A stretch of DNA of 64,000 bases from Periconia sp. R9002 (GCA_023627715.1 JAMAHW010000117.1:34560-98559), one strand, 5' to 3'. Counted from the stretch's first letter, positions 51,655 to 63,585 are shown. Made by a program: numbers and translations. The notes: generated from the sequence alone by a model not told the origin.

Positions 51655-54600
51655 ATGGCTCGTTCACCCTCGCGCTCGAGTGACGGTGCAGGCTCCGAGC
51701 ACCGCGTGCGCGCCGAACCGCGCCTGTTAAAAGCCATCGAAGAGCGCAAATACGACGAAGCGGTCGCCATCATCGAAGATGCAAAAGCCAAAACCCAACC
51801 CTCCGAACACCTCCTACGTATAGGGCTTATGCGCGCTGCCGAAAGAAACAACATAGCCATCGCCGAGTATATGCTCAAGAACGGCGCAAAGCCAGACGGT
51901 GCTCCAGGAAATCGCGTCTCGCCGCTGCTACGGGCCATCGAAAAGAACCACGTCGGCATCGTACAGCTTTTACTCAAATACGGGGGCAATGTGGATATCA
52001 CAGACAAGCAAGGGCGCACTGCGCTCATGGTGGCTGCATGGCAGAATCACTGGCACATTCTCAACGAACTGTTGCGAAAAGGTGCGGACGTGAATAAAAC
52101 GGATAACGAGGGCCGAAATATCCTGCACAACCTGGCCGCGGATCACCACTGTAACTGGGGTAGTTATGTGATTGATTTGCTGCTCAAGACGAACATTGCA
52201 ATCGATTGGCAGGATGACCAGAAACGGACACCGCTCCATTGGGCTGCGGCATTAGGGAAGAAGGAACTGTGCGAGATGCTGTTGACTAGACCAAAAGGTC
52301 CCAGAGCTAATATACACGCTGTGGAGAACAAATCAAAAACACCCCTTCATCTAGCCGTGATTCACAACCGAGACGACATTGTCGATTTGCTCATTCATTA
52401 CGGTGCTGATGTCACGGCGAAAAGTGATGGAGGCTGGACGTCTTTGCACAATGCCTGTCAGCAAGGAAGCGTCAAGATTATCAAGATGCTGCTCGCAGCA
52501 GGGGCAGACATCAATGCGCGCGTGCTGAGCGGATCAACCCCTCTACATGAAGCAGCATTGGCAGGCCACGTCGACGTCGTCAATGCCTTACTGGAGCGTA
52601 AAGACTGCAAACGTGCCCCCAGAGATAATTTTGGTATCACACCCTTTATCCGTGCAGCGCAAAAGAAAAACAAGGAAATCGTGAACCTTCTTGCCCCGTT
52701 CAACCATGTTGATTCCCTGAGCTCAGATGCTCTAGGTGCTTGCAATGGATTCAAAGCAACGATTGTCGATTTTGGCCACTCCCACAACTGGGTTACGAAA
52801 CGGTCGATTTTCGAAGTGTTGTACGGTCGAGATCCAGGAAATCACCGTAAGCCCGCATTCTCTGCGATTCCAAAGGAAGCCAAATCAGTTTCGTTCAGGT
52901 GGATTCATCTTCCCGCGAATAATATAAATTGGATCGAGACATTGCTCACCAAGATTTTTGTGGAAGAGGGAGCTTCCGATGTCCCTAGCTTCATAGCATT
53001 GGAAAGCTCAATTCGCCATCAGCATCGGGGTCGACAGATCCATTCGCATTACATGCGCCCACTTTGCCAGGCCACACCGCGTGCGCCGAGGACACAAGAT
53101 GAGTCTGATCTATCAGATGGGCCCGAACAAGGGCCACCCCAAATCGTGCTCAACGCCACAGAGGGCTTGGGCATTAACACAATGTCAGGCGCACAGGACG
53201 CGGCCCCTAAGCCTCTAGCTAGAACGGGTACTGTGTCTACAGATCAAACAGATTGGACTGCAGGCTCAGGCTCTGCAAAGGAATCAAAAGCTCATAGCAA
53301 GAGTGGATCTAGACAAAAAAAACTGGCCAAATGGAGCGGCTCCAAGGCATCAAGTGGAAAATCAGGTGGAACAGATACGCCCCCTAAACAATCCGACCAC
53401 CGAGCGCGGCCCCGCCAAGCCAGTACACCTCTCACGGGCAGTCGTCACCTACGAACTCCAGGGAGTCCCGGCCGAAAAGATCCGACTTCGACGGCGAAGG
53501 GCAATATCTTCGCGTTCATGCCGTACCTACATTATGAGACCGACCACAGGAGGCAGCAGATGCAGGCTGCCATCGACCAAGCGCAAAGGGATAGGTTGGA
53601 TGGGCGAACAAACAAGCATGCGCCCTATCGGGCAAAGACTGACGATGAAATGCTCGTACGGGCACATTTAACGTCGTCTTCAGTGTCCCTTCACGTACGG
53701 CGGACACTGGATCAGTCTTTCTACCACAACATTGACACACAGTCCCGTGATCAGGATCAAGTCGTATATCGATACCAATGCCGAGACCGACCTCCCGAGG
53801 AGCTCGGCATCGATCCCAAAGTCCTCATGGTGGACAATCTATGGATGTACATCCTCGGCAAGGACTTGATAGTGACTGCTTTTCCTCAAAGATGGCAACA
53901 ACCCAAGAACGACCCTTTGAATGTGTTGGACGGCATCATCGCAGACGTAAATAGCAAAACAAGAGAGCCAATTCGATCAGTCTACGACCTCTCGACGGTG
54001 ATCACCAGCCGATGCTCTGGTGTATTCGATCGCCATCGTATGGGCGACGAGAATTACCAGTTCATGGATATGTTCGAAGCATCCATTGGCGATGCCACGG
54101 ATATGGAAACAATCTTGTTCAAAGAATTCAACACTGCCTCGGCTCAAGCTTCGCAATGGTTGAAACGCCATCGCAAGTCTAGTCGTTTCTCGCGACATCT
54201 AGAGGCAGAGGAGCGTCACATAGAGCATGAGAATAGGAGACTCGCACATTCACACAGCCATCGTCATGTCCTTCCAAATCCGGCGTACGAAGAAGAATAT
54301 TTCTACGACGAGGACATGGGTATCACCCATACACCTCTGTTCGTCGACAAACTGCTCGATATCGGCGCGGAAACAGATCTCCTAGCCGAAACCAAAGACA
54401 TTCGAGACGAAATCAACATGATTACGAAAATTCTCGAGGATCAACGATCAGTCATTCCTGATCTTGAAAGTTCCATCACCGACATATATCGTGAGGAACA
54501 GAAAAGTCAACAAGATTTGAAACGGCGTTTCCGTGAGCAGCTGAAAACCATTGACACTCACATCAAAGACCTTGAACGCATGGATAAACAAGCCGAGCGC

Positions 54601-55353
54601 ATCTACAATTCCATTACCAACCTTCTAGATCTCAAGCAAAAGCATGCCAATGCCTTCGAAGCCCGCTTCGCTCGCGATCAAGCTGCCGGAACTGCGCGCC
54701 AAAGCCAAACGATAATGGTTTTTACCATCGTCACCATCATCTTCCTCCCCCTCTCTTTCATCGCTGCCATCTTCACCATCAACATCAAAGAATTTCCTCA
54801 TGACGAAGGACAGCCATCTCTCCCATTCTCGTACGTCAGCAAATACATGTTCGGCATTGGTTTCGCCATCAGTATCCCCCTCATCGCCATCGCGGTCAGT
54901 GTGGACTCCATCAGAGACTTCTTCCACGAACGATTCCGCCGCTCCAAACACACTCGAGCCGATCATGCCTCAATATCTCTATACTCCGAGAAAGACGAGT
55001 ACATCAGCACGGTAGGAGACTACAACGTCGACATGCGCGCCCTCGAGAACGCGCTGTCGGCAGGTCGCAGCACGGCAGCGCGTCCCCGACGAAGCGGTGA
55101 AAGCTACGCACACAGCTTCCTCGCAGCCCGGCGCAGTGCGTCGCTCGTTCCGCCTACCAGTCGTGGCACGGCGGCCTCACCCACCAAGAAAGACTTACTC
55201 GTCACGAATACGCATTTGAATGCGAATGTTAATGGAAGTGGGGTGCACGGACGGAGGGGTAGTTCCGCAACGGTGCAGAGGCCGATTCCAGTTGAGAGGG
55301 TGAGCACGGGGTTTAGGATGAGGGGAAGTTTGGATGAGCAGAGGGAGGGATGA
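51655..55353 (+). CDS. Ankyrin-repeat / CorA-like transporter fusion
   Basis: Intronless, 1232 aa. Residues about 60-380 form at least eight ankyrin repeats (e.g. GRTALMVAAWQNHWHILNEL, GSTPLHEAALAGHVDVV). A Ser/Gly/Lys-rich linker of about 150 residues follows near 480-630. The C-terminal half carries a CorA-type layout: a cytosolic domain, a long coiled-coil-like helix (IRDEINMITKILEDQRSVIP onward), and two hydrophobic segments near residues 1020-1044 (FTIVTIIFLPLSFIAAIFTI) and 1063-1082. In CorA the first segment ends with GMN; here the position is occupied by a different sequence, as in fungal CorA-like proteins, so Mg2+ transport is uncertain. The tail is Ser/Arg-rich and cytosolic. Membrane site unknown. 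Confidence 0.87.
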   Translation: MARSPSRSSDGAGSEHRVRAEPRLLKAIEERKYDEAVAIIEDAKAKTQPSEHLLRIGLMRAAERNNIAIAEYMLKNGAKPDGAPGNRVSPLLRAIEKNHVGIVQLLLKYGGNVDITDKQGRTALMVAAWQNHWHILNELLRKGADVNKTDNEGRNILHNLAADHHCNWGSYVIDLLLKTNIAIDWQDDQKRTPLHWAAALGKKELCEMLLTRPKGPRANIHAVENKSKTPLHLAVIHNRDDIVDLLIHYGADVTAKSDGGWTSLHNACQQGSVKIIKMLLAAGADINARVLSGSTPLHEAALAGHVDVVNALLERKDCKRAPRDNFGITPFIRAAQKKNKEIVNLLAPFNHVDSLSSDALGACNGFKATIVDFGHSHNWVTKRSIFEVLYGRDPGNHRKPAFSAIPKEAKSVSFRWIHLPANNINWIETLLTKIFVEEGASDVPSFIALESSIRHQHRGRQIHSHYMRPLCQATPRAPRTQDESDLSDGPEQGPPQIVLNATEGLGINTMSGAQDAAPKPLARTGTVSTDQTDWTAGSGSAKESKAHSKSGSRQKKLAKWSGSKASSGKSGGTDTPPKQSDHRARPRQASTPLTGSRHLRTPGSPGRKDPTSTAKGNIFAFMPYLHYETDHRRQQMQAAIDQAQRDRLDGRTNKHAPYRAKTDDEMLVRAHLTSSSVSLHVRRTLDQSFYHNIDTQSRDQDQVVYRYQCRDRPPEELGIDPKVLMVDNLWMYILGKDLIVTAFPQRWQQPKNDPLNVLDGIIADVNSKTREPIRSVYDLSTVITSRCSGVFDRHRMGDENYQFMDMFEASIGDATDMETILFKEFNTASAQASQWLKRHRKSSRFSRHLEAEERHIEHENRRLAHSHSHRHVLPNPAYEEEYFYDEDMGITHTPLFVDKLLDIGAETDLLAETKDIRDEINMITKILEDQRSVIPDLESSITDIYREEQKSQQDLKRRFREQLKTIDTHIKDLERMDKQAERIYNSITNLLDLKQKHANAFEARFARDQAAGTARQSQTIMVFTIVTIIFLPLSFIAAIFTINIKEFPHDEGQPSLPFSYVSKYMFGIGFAISIPLIAIAVSVDSIRDFFHERFRRSKHTRADHASISLYSEKDEYISTVGDYNVDMRALENALSAGRSTAARPRRSGESYAHSFLAARRSASLVPPTSRGTAASPTKKDLLVTNTHLNANVNGSGVHGRRGSSATVQRPIPVERVSTGFRMRGSLDEQREG

Positions 55354-56735
55354 GCTGTTGCTAAGCATCAGGATATTACATGGCATGGCGTTTTTGAGCT
55401 TTTCGAGCATTGTAGTTAGAGGGGCCCATTGATTTCGTACCCCCCGTGACTGGAATGATAATGGTCAGTCGCATTCTTTGCTGTAGAATTAGCGTATAGA
55501 GAGAGTAGAATTGGTTAACTCTGGGTCTGGCGGGAAGTCGTATGCATTATTTCGGATAGACAGATAGCAGAAGATAATGAAATACGTCAAGTAAAGAAAT
55601 GATGGGACAGTGGACTCGTTCCAAGATGGACAAGTAGCGTGGACGTGCTTTCAATCTGTTGTAAGGTTTTCTACCTAGATGAAAAGTATAAAAATGAGTG
55701 AGGGAAAGAAAACGCGGGAAGCCGTGAATACAAAAACGAAGGTGATGGGGTGTGTAACCTGGCACTGTTTCTCTCGTCTCCTTTCTCCCGTTCCCCCTCC
55801 CCGGTTTTTTTTTCTTTTTTTTTCTTGTTGAAACAGACACGAAGTGTGTCACATAGACGAAAAACGAAAATCGACAAATTGAAAATGAGTGATAAATTTA
55901 AGCAGACTCCAACAACACCATATAACTTGGAATCATAACGAGCTGTTGTGGATGCTAAATCTGAACGTTAATAAACTGTTAAAATGTTTGAAAGTCATAG
56001 ATTTGTTGGTTATCTCGTCACTGTTCCACAACATCTCAAAAACGTCCAAAATAGAAAATCCTAGACATCTTCACGGAAAATGGCAATTCCAAATTTTGAA
56101 CTACATGATCGAATTGCTTGGACGTTTTTATCCCTTCTCACATGCCTGCATCTCGATGAAAGGGCGTCGGTTGTGGATTCATCCATCAGTTTCGAAAAGT
56201 TGAAATTGCCCAATCCCACCTCACTAACAACACTCCCCAGAATCCCACGCAAGCTCCGCTCCGCTTTACTCCGCTCCGCGTTTTTCTAGCCACGATTATG
56301 TAATTTTGTGGCTGTGTTAACAATGGCTGCCCATGATTGACTAAAATTTGATGTGACTCTTCACCCTGGCTGTACACCGAAATGAGCGATAATAAAATTT
56401 GGAGATGTATATGATGATGCTTCAATGGCTATCATGTTTCTAATTCTTATATTTCTTGGTTTTAAAATGCGGTGGGGGGGGGGGCTGCCAGGCCGCGTTG
56501 GACAGCGGATGGAAGAGCACTGGAGCACATCACTGCGAAGTACCCCGGTGCATCAAACGAAAATCAACTGCATATTGATTGACAATGAACTGAGCTGTAG
56601 AGCGCTCTTCCAGATCTCACAATGTTTTTTCCCTCTATCAAAATAGTTGTTGACATTTTCTACCCTAACCCTCACTTTTGAGGAGTGGTACGATTGTCAG
56701 TTTGTCACTCTTGCTCCGGCCTCAATCAAGGCAGC
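55354..56735. other. AT-rich intergenic region with G run and GC cluster
   Basis: No supported gene. A CTCCGCTCCGC unit occurs twice at 56255-56281 around TTTA. A run of about 12 G lies near 56472-56484. The interval is notably AT-rich between 55.9 and 56.4 kb. Confidence 0.4.
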
Positions 56736-57185
56736 ATGTCTATCTCAGATGCATACTTTCCACCTCTTGCTCTATTTAGTAGTGAACATGTCACAACCTC
56801 CAAACCTGTTCACACTTGCGCACTCCCACCTAATCCATGGCGCTCCCTCGTGCAACGCAGTCTCGTCGAGTGGGACATCATCATTTCCCAACACCCTGGG
56901 TCTCAAAAAACATCGCAGTGCAATTCATCCGAGGTAGATTGGTATCAAGGCGTATTGAGGTTCCAAGGGAAAGAGTGGACTTTTACGCCGTTCCCACGGT
57001 GGAGGATGGCTGGACTGAGTGAGCAGGACGTACGTTTGGCAGGCGAGAAAAAGCGAAATACAACATCGCAAACTGAGTCCCGAAATTGGAGCCTTGATAG
57101 CGAACGTATTGTTCGTGCCTCACACAATGATACAGTACTTCATGCGTACCTTCCATGCCAATCTTGGAATCGTCTACTCACGTGA
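56736..57185 (+). CDS. Hypothetical protein, weak support
   Basis: An ATG frame of 149 aa (MSISDAYFPPLALF onward) has fair codon use up to about 57010. It shows no recognisable domain. A second frame from about 57120 (FHANLGIVYSRDGVSWLP) is equally plausible as a following exon, but I could not find a convincing splice pair. Treat as a possible gene or relic. Confidence 0.25.
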   Translation: MSISDAYFPPLALFSSEHVTTSKPVHTCALPPNPWRSLVQRSLVEWDIIISQHPGSQKTSQCNSSEVDWYQGVLRFQGKEWTFTPFPRWRMAGLSEQDVRLAGEKKRNTTSQTESRNWSLDSERIVRASHNDTVLHAYLPCQSWNRLLT

Positions 57186-58229
57186 TGGCGTGTCTTGGCT
57201 GCCCATCCGTCATCTTTTCATCAGCCAAATCATCTCACACAATTTCAATGGCCCCGCTGTCCACAAAACTCTCCTTCGAAAGCCTCCGAAGCACGCACCC
57301 ACCAACGTCGAGCACGAATGCAGAGCTGACCTGCAGCATGTGGCTGTGCCTGGCAGATCGATTTCAAGCACCTCCCCAATCTGGCCGAGCACCTTCATCG
57401 CATCCAGCCTCGTTCCCGCTCTCGCAGAGATCAGTGTACCGGTGATTCGGTAATGCTTATCGATAGTCATCAGCAAAGGATTGCATAAACGTCGCCATCC
57501 CGAGAACCACATGACGGTTATTTGTTCCAATACGAATGCAAGAGTTTGGGAATGCGCCGCCCAGCTTTAAAGTCAAACGCTACACAGGGGTCTCATCTTG
57601 GATGTTGTGGCCCTCTCATGCGTGAGAGACGTAAGGTGGATCTTCATGTTTGTTAAGACATGGATGGGTGGCACCCGGGGACACCGGTGGACTAGCAGCA
57701 AAGATATATTTCGATGTCTTGGATCAGGGGCAGCCGAAGGCGAGCGATAAAGCATCGCGGAGGAGGAAACAAAAGAAGAAGGCTTGTAGGGAGTGGCGTC
57801 ATGAGGGGCGATAAGGTGTAGGATGAGGGCTGTCACTGGAGACGGGCAAGAGAGAGGTAATAGAGGAGTGCTTGGTTGTACAAAGGCTCTCATTTAACGT
57901 TGCCTTGCACCTACCAATAACAGCAACACCCCTACTCCGCACTCGGCAGGTCGCCATAACGATATACACAGTGCTTTCTTCCGATTGGCTCCGGCTCGGC
58001 CGATCAGCTTGGCATCGCGCCGCGACCACCAGCATGTGGAAGCTCAGTAGCCCCATGTGCCTGTTCCTGGCTAGCCGCCCGCAACCACCAAGCATCACTA
58101 TCAACAATGGCCGCACTATGAAAGCTCGCTGCTCTGCCCTTCGTCCTGCCTTTGCTCTGCAGTGACAAGTCGCTTTCGCTCGCTTCTTCACTCCGTCCGC
58201 CTCGGTCTCAATTCTCTTGCACCGGCATC
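57186..58229. other. Intergenic region upstream of the M14 peptidase
   Basis: No supported gene. Possible second exon of the weak gene to the left, then promoter. A C/T-rich stretch lies just before the ATG at 58230. Confidence 0.4.
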
Positions 58230-59794
58230 ATGAAGTACTCCCTCGTCGCCTCTCTGATTGCTCAAAGTACCGTTGTGCTTGGGCTTTCAGACCTCATTCC
58301 CATGCACTTCAAGGCACCTTCGCCCGCCCACTTCCAAGACATCGTGGCGAATGATACCGTAAGTGCATTGTTCAGAGAGTTACCTTTTAGGTAGTATAAA
58401 AAGCTCACTAGATTAAATTTAGTTCGACTTCGGCTGCCACCCGGCTGCGCTGCCAACCGACGAGGGTCACTACAAGCTTCGTGCTCTGCTCACCCAGGCA
58501 CAGATCGACTTCGTGACCAAGGAATACTCTTCCTCTGGCATCACTGTCCACCGGTCTCTCACCAGGCGACAGGCCGCTTCTGCTGCGGTCCCCATTGGAT
58601 CTGGCGACCGATTCAGCGGAGGCAGCAAGCTTCCCGTTGGCCTTGGAACCCAGAGCTCGACTGCGCGCATCAACAGCATCCTTAACCTCGACGAGCTCAA
58701 GTCCGGCGTGCAAGCCCTTGTCAATACCTATGGCATTGGCTACCAGGAGCTCCCCAACAAGACCTTTGAAGGCCGAACCCAGTACGTCTTTTACGCTGGT
58801 GCCGGTACCGACAAGTCAAAATACCACATCTACTTCAGCGCTGGTATCCATGCGCGAGAGCGTGGTGGACCTGACAGCATCCTCTACTTCATTGCGGATT
58901 TGCTTGCCGCCAACAAGGCCGGCACCGGTGTTACCTACGGCCGCAAGTCCTACACCAACGCGCAGGTCAAGAGCGTCCTCCAGGCCGGCATTGTTGTCTT
59001 CCCCGCCGTGAACCCAGACGGCATTGCCTATGATCAGAGCACCGACTCTCTCTGGCGCAAGAACCGCAACACCAGGTCTGGAACCGGCAGCTCTGCTGGT
59101 GTTGACCTCAACCGCAACTTCGACTTCCTCTGGGATTTCCCCAAGAAGTTTGCCTCCGGCACGGCCCCTGCATCTACCACTCCCAGGTCCGAGACTTTCT
59201 ACGGTACCGCACCATTCTCAGAGCCTGAGACCAAGAACCACGCCTCCGTTTACGACAGTTTCCCCAAGATCCGCTGGATGGTCGACATTCACTCTGCTGT
59301 AGGTGATGTCCTGTACAGCTGGGGTGATGACGAGAACCAATCGACCACCCCAACCCAAAACTTCCTCAACACCGCATTCGACGGCAAGCGCGGCGTCATT
59401 GGTGACAGCGCTTACAAGGAGTACATTCCGGCCCAGGACCTCACCAACGCCAAAGCCGCCGCCAATGCCATGGTCAACGGTCTCAAGGGCGCCGGTGGCC
59501 GAAGCTACGGAGCCCAGCAAGCCGTTGGCCTGTATCCCACATCCGGCGCCACGGACGACTACGCCTTCAGCCGATTCTGGGCCAAGCCCGGCGTCAACAA
59601 GGTAAGCTGGACTCACGTATAGGATAGGTAGAAGCAGCTAATAAGATGGCCAGGTTTATGGTTATACACTTGAGTTTGCTCCGACCGGAAACTTCTATCC
59701 CGCCTCGCTTACCGAGTTCAACAACAACCTCCTGGATACCAACGCGGGATACATGGAGTTTGCTCTCCAGGCCATCGCCGTCGGCCTGGAGTAG
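58230..59794 (+). CDS. Secreted M14 metallocarboxypeptidase
   Basis: Three exons, 58230-58358, 58423-59601 and 59654-59794, with introns of 64 and 52 nt, giving 482 aa. A signal peptide (MKYSLVASLIAQSTVVLG) and a pro-region of about 110 residues precede the catalytic domain. Zinc ligands are H186 and E189 in GIHARERGG and H333 in VDIHSAVGD; the catalytic base is E443 in YTLEFAP, which sits in exon 3. Substrate-binding features such as the NRN/LNRNFD block (VDLNRNFDFLWD) are in place. This is a typical fungal carboxypeptidase A/B-type enzyme acting in the medium. The preference pocket cannot be assigned by eye. Confidence 0.93.
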
Positions 59795-60167
59795 GCGATT
59801 TGATTGGTGGTGGTTGTGTATTTCTTTCTCCCTCTGGCCAGCAATACCAAAAAAGATAAAGGCCATGGATGTTTGATTATTAGCGAGCATTAGTGTGAAA
59901 TGGTAACGAAAGACACGAATAATAGCATGAAGTTGAAACATTCATTTTCGCATTGTGCCACCTCTGTGATGTTGTACTGCCGATTAGCCTCGTTGCTGTA
60001 AAAACGTGGATTGGGTGATAATGCCAAGGGACTGGTCCTACGTACCCATTCTACAACTGTGTGTGTAGCTTCACAAAGCGGTACCACCAAGCATTTCTAC
60101 CTGTAGTCCTGTCCTCATATCCCGTCTGGTCTTCCCCTTCCTCTTTTCACTTCACCCATCTCCCTCC
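59795..60167. other. Intergenic spacer
   Basis: Nothing recognisable; 3' flanks of two convergent genes. Confidence 0.45.
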
Positions 60168-60413
60168 CTACCTATCCTTCCTCCCCCCTTTCCCTCCCCC
60201 CTCCACCACATCCCCACCCGCACCTTTCAAACCACTGGCATACCCATACCGCCCCAAAGTCGCACCCACGTCCCGCATATCCCTACTAACCCGCACCATG
60301 GCCCTTCCCAGATACACAATCGACACCGAAAGGAGAACGAGGCAGAGGATTAGGGCCCCGAGGTAGAGTTGTAAGGTGGGGGAGAGGGTGTGGCGTTGTT
60401 CGAAGTAGACCAT
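60168..60413 (-). CDS. Small single-pass membrane protein
   Basis: ATG 60413, 81 aa, intronless. A short N-terminal part is followed by one hydrophobic segment (LYLGALILCLVLLSVSIVYL, residues about 17-36), then a basic stretch and a Gly-rich basic tail (GGKGGRKDR). Such small proteins are often missed. No family is recognised. The opposite strand is C/T-rich with only a poor frame. Confidence 0.5.
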   Translation of the reverse strand: MVYFEQRHTLSPTLQLYLGALILCLVLLSVSIVYLGRAMVRVSRDMRDVGATLGRYGYASGLKGAGGDVVEGGGKGGRKDR

Positions 60414-61482
60414 TGGGTGGATGGAGTTTTTTTGATGTGGGAAGTTGGAAGGAGGTTGTTAGGCGTGTGATTTTTGGTTTTTGGTTTGAGGAGGTTGGAA
60501 GGAAGGTGGTGGTGGTGGTGGAGCTGCGGGACGTTTAGAAAACTTCTTTTGCTGAACGTTTTTTTTCTCGATTTCCGTATAGTGTGCGAGTATCGCGGAA
60601 TAGGCAGAATGGTGGTTATAGGTTGATGAGTACGAAAAGAGAAAATGGTTTTTTGATGCAGACGTTTACGTTACAAACTCCCTGAGCAAGGCGTAAACGT
60701 TCGAGCAGTCGATTGGTCAACTGGTGCAACCAGCAAACAATAGTCACATGACCGGGCCCAACCGATCTCGGGATTGTGCAGCACGCAGGGTGCGGGAATA
60801 TATCCAAGATCACATCAGCAAGGTAGGACGAATCAGACGAAAAGTGGAGGACGGTGAACAAAATAAAAAAAGGTGCTTAAAAGCAAACATTTGAAAAAGT
60901 CGACGACATCCGGCCTAGATGCCTGCAAGTCGTCTACAGTCAGGTGCATGTACATGTATGCAGCGGGCGCAACAGAACAGACTTGAAGGAATGCAGGACG
61001 TTGTTCGGAGCCTCGATTTCAATCCGACATTTGCGTTTTCTTCACTCCGGTCAAGCCTACAGCAGGAGCCATCACTGGCTGTTGATCAAGAGCGTACAGC
61101 CGTAACCACTCACCAGGAAGACCTGGCCACTCTGCTGCCAATACTGTTCGCAGCCATCCGCCGTACACCGTTTTCAACAAATATCGCTGGATTCTCACAA
61201 GACGAGCTGTGGCCAACATCACACATCACAGAAAGCTTTCAAAGATCAATGAACAAGTCTTTCATACATTCATGGAAGGGAACCGTGTCCACTAGGTAAT
61301 GATTACAGGTATAAAGGGTATCTGCTACCGCGGGCAGTGATCCGCCGTCATATCATAACTCATGAAAACCCATCCGCCCAGCCTGAGGAAATGCAAAGAA
61401 AAAGTCCCGGCCCACATTCTTATGTTCGAGAGGTGTTATCCGTCGATGATGTGTTGGTTGGTGGTGTGAGGAACGAAGACCT
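60414..61482. other. Intergenic region with one weak ORF
   Basis: A plus-strand ATG frame at 60919-61299 (126 aa) has acceptable codon use (DQERTAVTTHQEDLATLLP) but no domain. Otherwise the interval has only promoter-like and simple sequence, including a GGTGGT run near 60,507. Confidence 0.35.
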
Positions 61483-61801
61483 TTAGATGCCCTCCTTGTT
61501 GGCCTTGCCAGCGGTCTCGTGCTTGTGCTGGTCGAGCTTGTCGCTGACGGCGCCGGTGGCACCGGAGAGGCGGCCGGTCACAGAGGTGTCGCCAGCATTG
61601 CCCTTGGCTTGCTCTGATGGGTTGTTAGTATGTTGAGAATGACAAGCAGGTGAGAGGAAGCGTACCCTTGTTGGCCTCCTTGGAAGCCTCGGCGCCCTTG
61701 CCCTGGATGGTCTCGGAGACGTAGTTGGCGGCGTTGGAGACGGAGTTGGAGATCTGGCCGACGATGCCCTCGTTAGGCTTGTCAACGTTGGGAGCAGACA
61801 T
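61483..61801 (-). CDS. ccg-1: CCG-1/GRG-1 glucose-repressible stress protein
   Basis: Two exons, 61801-61666 and 61613-61483, with a 52-nt intron, giving 88 aa. The pattern SNAANYVSETIQGKGAEASKE, shown here only in short form (AANYVSET, ASKEANKE), then DTSVTGRLSGATGAVSDKLD, matches the Neurospora clock-controlled, glucose-repressible protein CCG-1/GRG-1. These are small, hydrophilic, helix-forming proteins induced by glucose starvation, stress and development, with no known enzymatic role. Codon use is extreme (AAC, GTC, AAG, GCC), fitting very high expression. Two perfect TGACGTCA sites and AGGGG motifs lie upstream. Confidence 0.88.
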
Positions 61802-61958
61802 GATGATGGTTGGGTTGGTTGGTGGTTTGAAAAAAGGGTTGAAAGTTGTGTTGGAGGCTTGTTGAAGTGAGGTAGTGTGTTGTGTTGTGTAGAAGCACAG
61901 AGAGGGGGGCTGCTGCGGGTGTTTATGTAGTACCTGCGGCCTCTCACTTGAAGGGGCT

Positions 61959-62095
61959 TGACGTCACAAACACGTACGTGCTTAATTGAAGGTGCAATCG
62001 AGGCTCAGAAGGCACGATCACGATCTAGAACCGCGGCGGGCAGGCACGTGCAAGGGTAGCGCCAATGGAGGGGGCACCTTTCACGATTGACGTCA
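61959..62095 (-). promoter_or_regulatory. Two perfect CRE palindromes upstream of ccg-1
   Basis: TGACGTCA occurs at 61959-61966 and 62088-62095, about 158 and 287 bases before the ccg-1 ATG. This is the full palindromic site of ATF/CREB bZIP factors (Atf1-type in fungi). A CCAAT box lies near 62062 and an AGGGG stress element at about 61952. Confidence 0.65.
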
Positions 62096-63585
62096 TGCTG
62101 TTGCAGCGTCGCGGACGGATTCTTCTGCTCACATGGGCTGTCTCACCTTGCACGAAGCCCAATGCGTCTGCCAAACCCATGGATGTGGCGCATTTGTGAC
62201 GGTTTTAGCCGTTCTTGAAAGGGGCTTTTGGGCATCAGTCGAAAAAATCGATTGCCAGACACAGGAAACTGCCCATGGAAATGATGGATGCGGCCCCAAT
62301 TTTGATCTCCAACGGATCGTCAATCTCTACACAGCCACGCAAACCGCTGTTCTCTTTATCTCTGTGGCTTTCATGTGAACTTGCAGCACCTGTGATTCTG
62401 AACGCATGTAAAAATCATCCACACCAACTGCCTTTGCTCGTGAACAGCACCTCATCCATGCCAGCCTGGTGAAGAGCTATCATCCTAGGCGAAGGCGAAT
62501 GGTTACGCGCCACTTTGCCCCAAACCAACGTCATACTGTGGATTCCAGATGGATGGGTCAGCTGGGGATATTGTTCGTCCCTTGCAGCGATGAACTTACA
62601 CCCAAGCAGTTTAGCCCAGGGAGTTTGCTCGCGGCTGCCTTGTGTTGTCGACAGCTATGACGTATGACGAGGGGCAATCAGGGAAGCGGGGCAGCCGAGG
62701 CTGAGATGCAGTTAGCGGCATTTAATTGCTGTGGGGTGTTTTGTCTTTAGCTGATGCCAGTTTGCAAATCGCGGTAATTGGGGACCCAAAGACTGTCTCA
62801 GATCAAACAATGTACGTCATCGGTGTCTGCCGTTGTTTCGCGCGGCTACAATGAATTCAAGGCCGCGATACCGCTTGTAGAGAGACATCCGCTTTGTTCA
62901 AAGCAGCGTGCAAATACTCTGCATTCCGAGGAGAATGAATCCACTGTGGTTCCTCGGACGCGCAATGGATCTACGAGTATTGCGTTGTCTATCTTCCATT
63001 ATTTCACCGGTAGTTTTCGAAGATACCCTGAGCTACACACAAAGGTAAGCTAGCTTGTTAAAGTAGTACGCTAGCTTTATTAAGCCAGCTCGGTATAGTC
63101 ACGTATTCAAAGCTATGTATGTTGCCATTTCTTTTGCACGGCAGCTAAGAGAAGGGAGAGGGATTATTCAGATAGAGGGGACCGTCCGCTCGAGGTCCGA
63201 AAGCGGTCCAAAAGTGCTTCTACCCAGTTCAATCCAAATGGTTGCCGGGTCTCAGCTTCGTGATTTGATAGAATCTAAAAAACCTACACTAGATAGCTTA
63301 TGAAAGTACACGTAGTAAAAGGATAAACACATCCACCATCTTATAGTCTATTACCAATATCTACAGCACTATTAACCATGTGAACCAAATTGCTACAACA
63401 CGAAAAGGCAAGCCAGCCCTCCGTATACCTCCGCCGCACGCGCTACGCAGGAATCAAGAGAAATCTGGGTTGTCGTTTGTGGAGGAGCCTCCGTAGGTCA
63501 GAGAAAAAAAAGGCAACGCCTATCGTAAATTCCGAGGAAAGTACCACAGAAAGCTAAAGCCCCGCAAGACTCTGAGGCCGAGGAC
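62096..63585. other. Intergenic region with possible gene debris
   Basis: No confident gene. Frames at 62778-63053 and 63115-63303 have some coding character; the former ends near a GTAAGC that looks like a donor. An exon chain could not be established. Confidence 0.35.
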
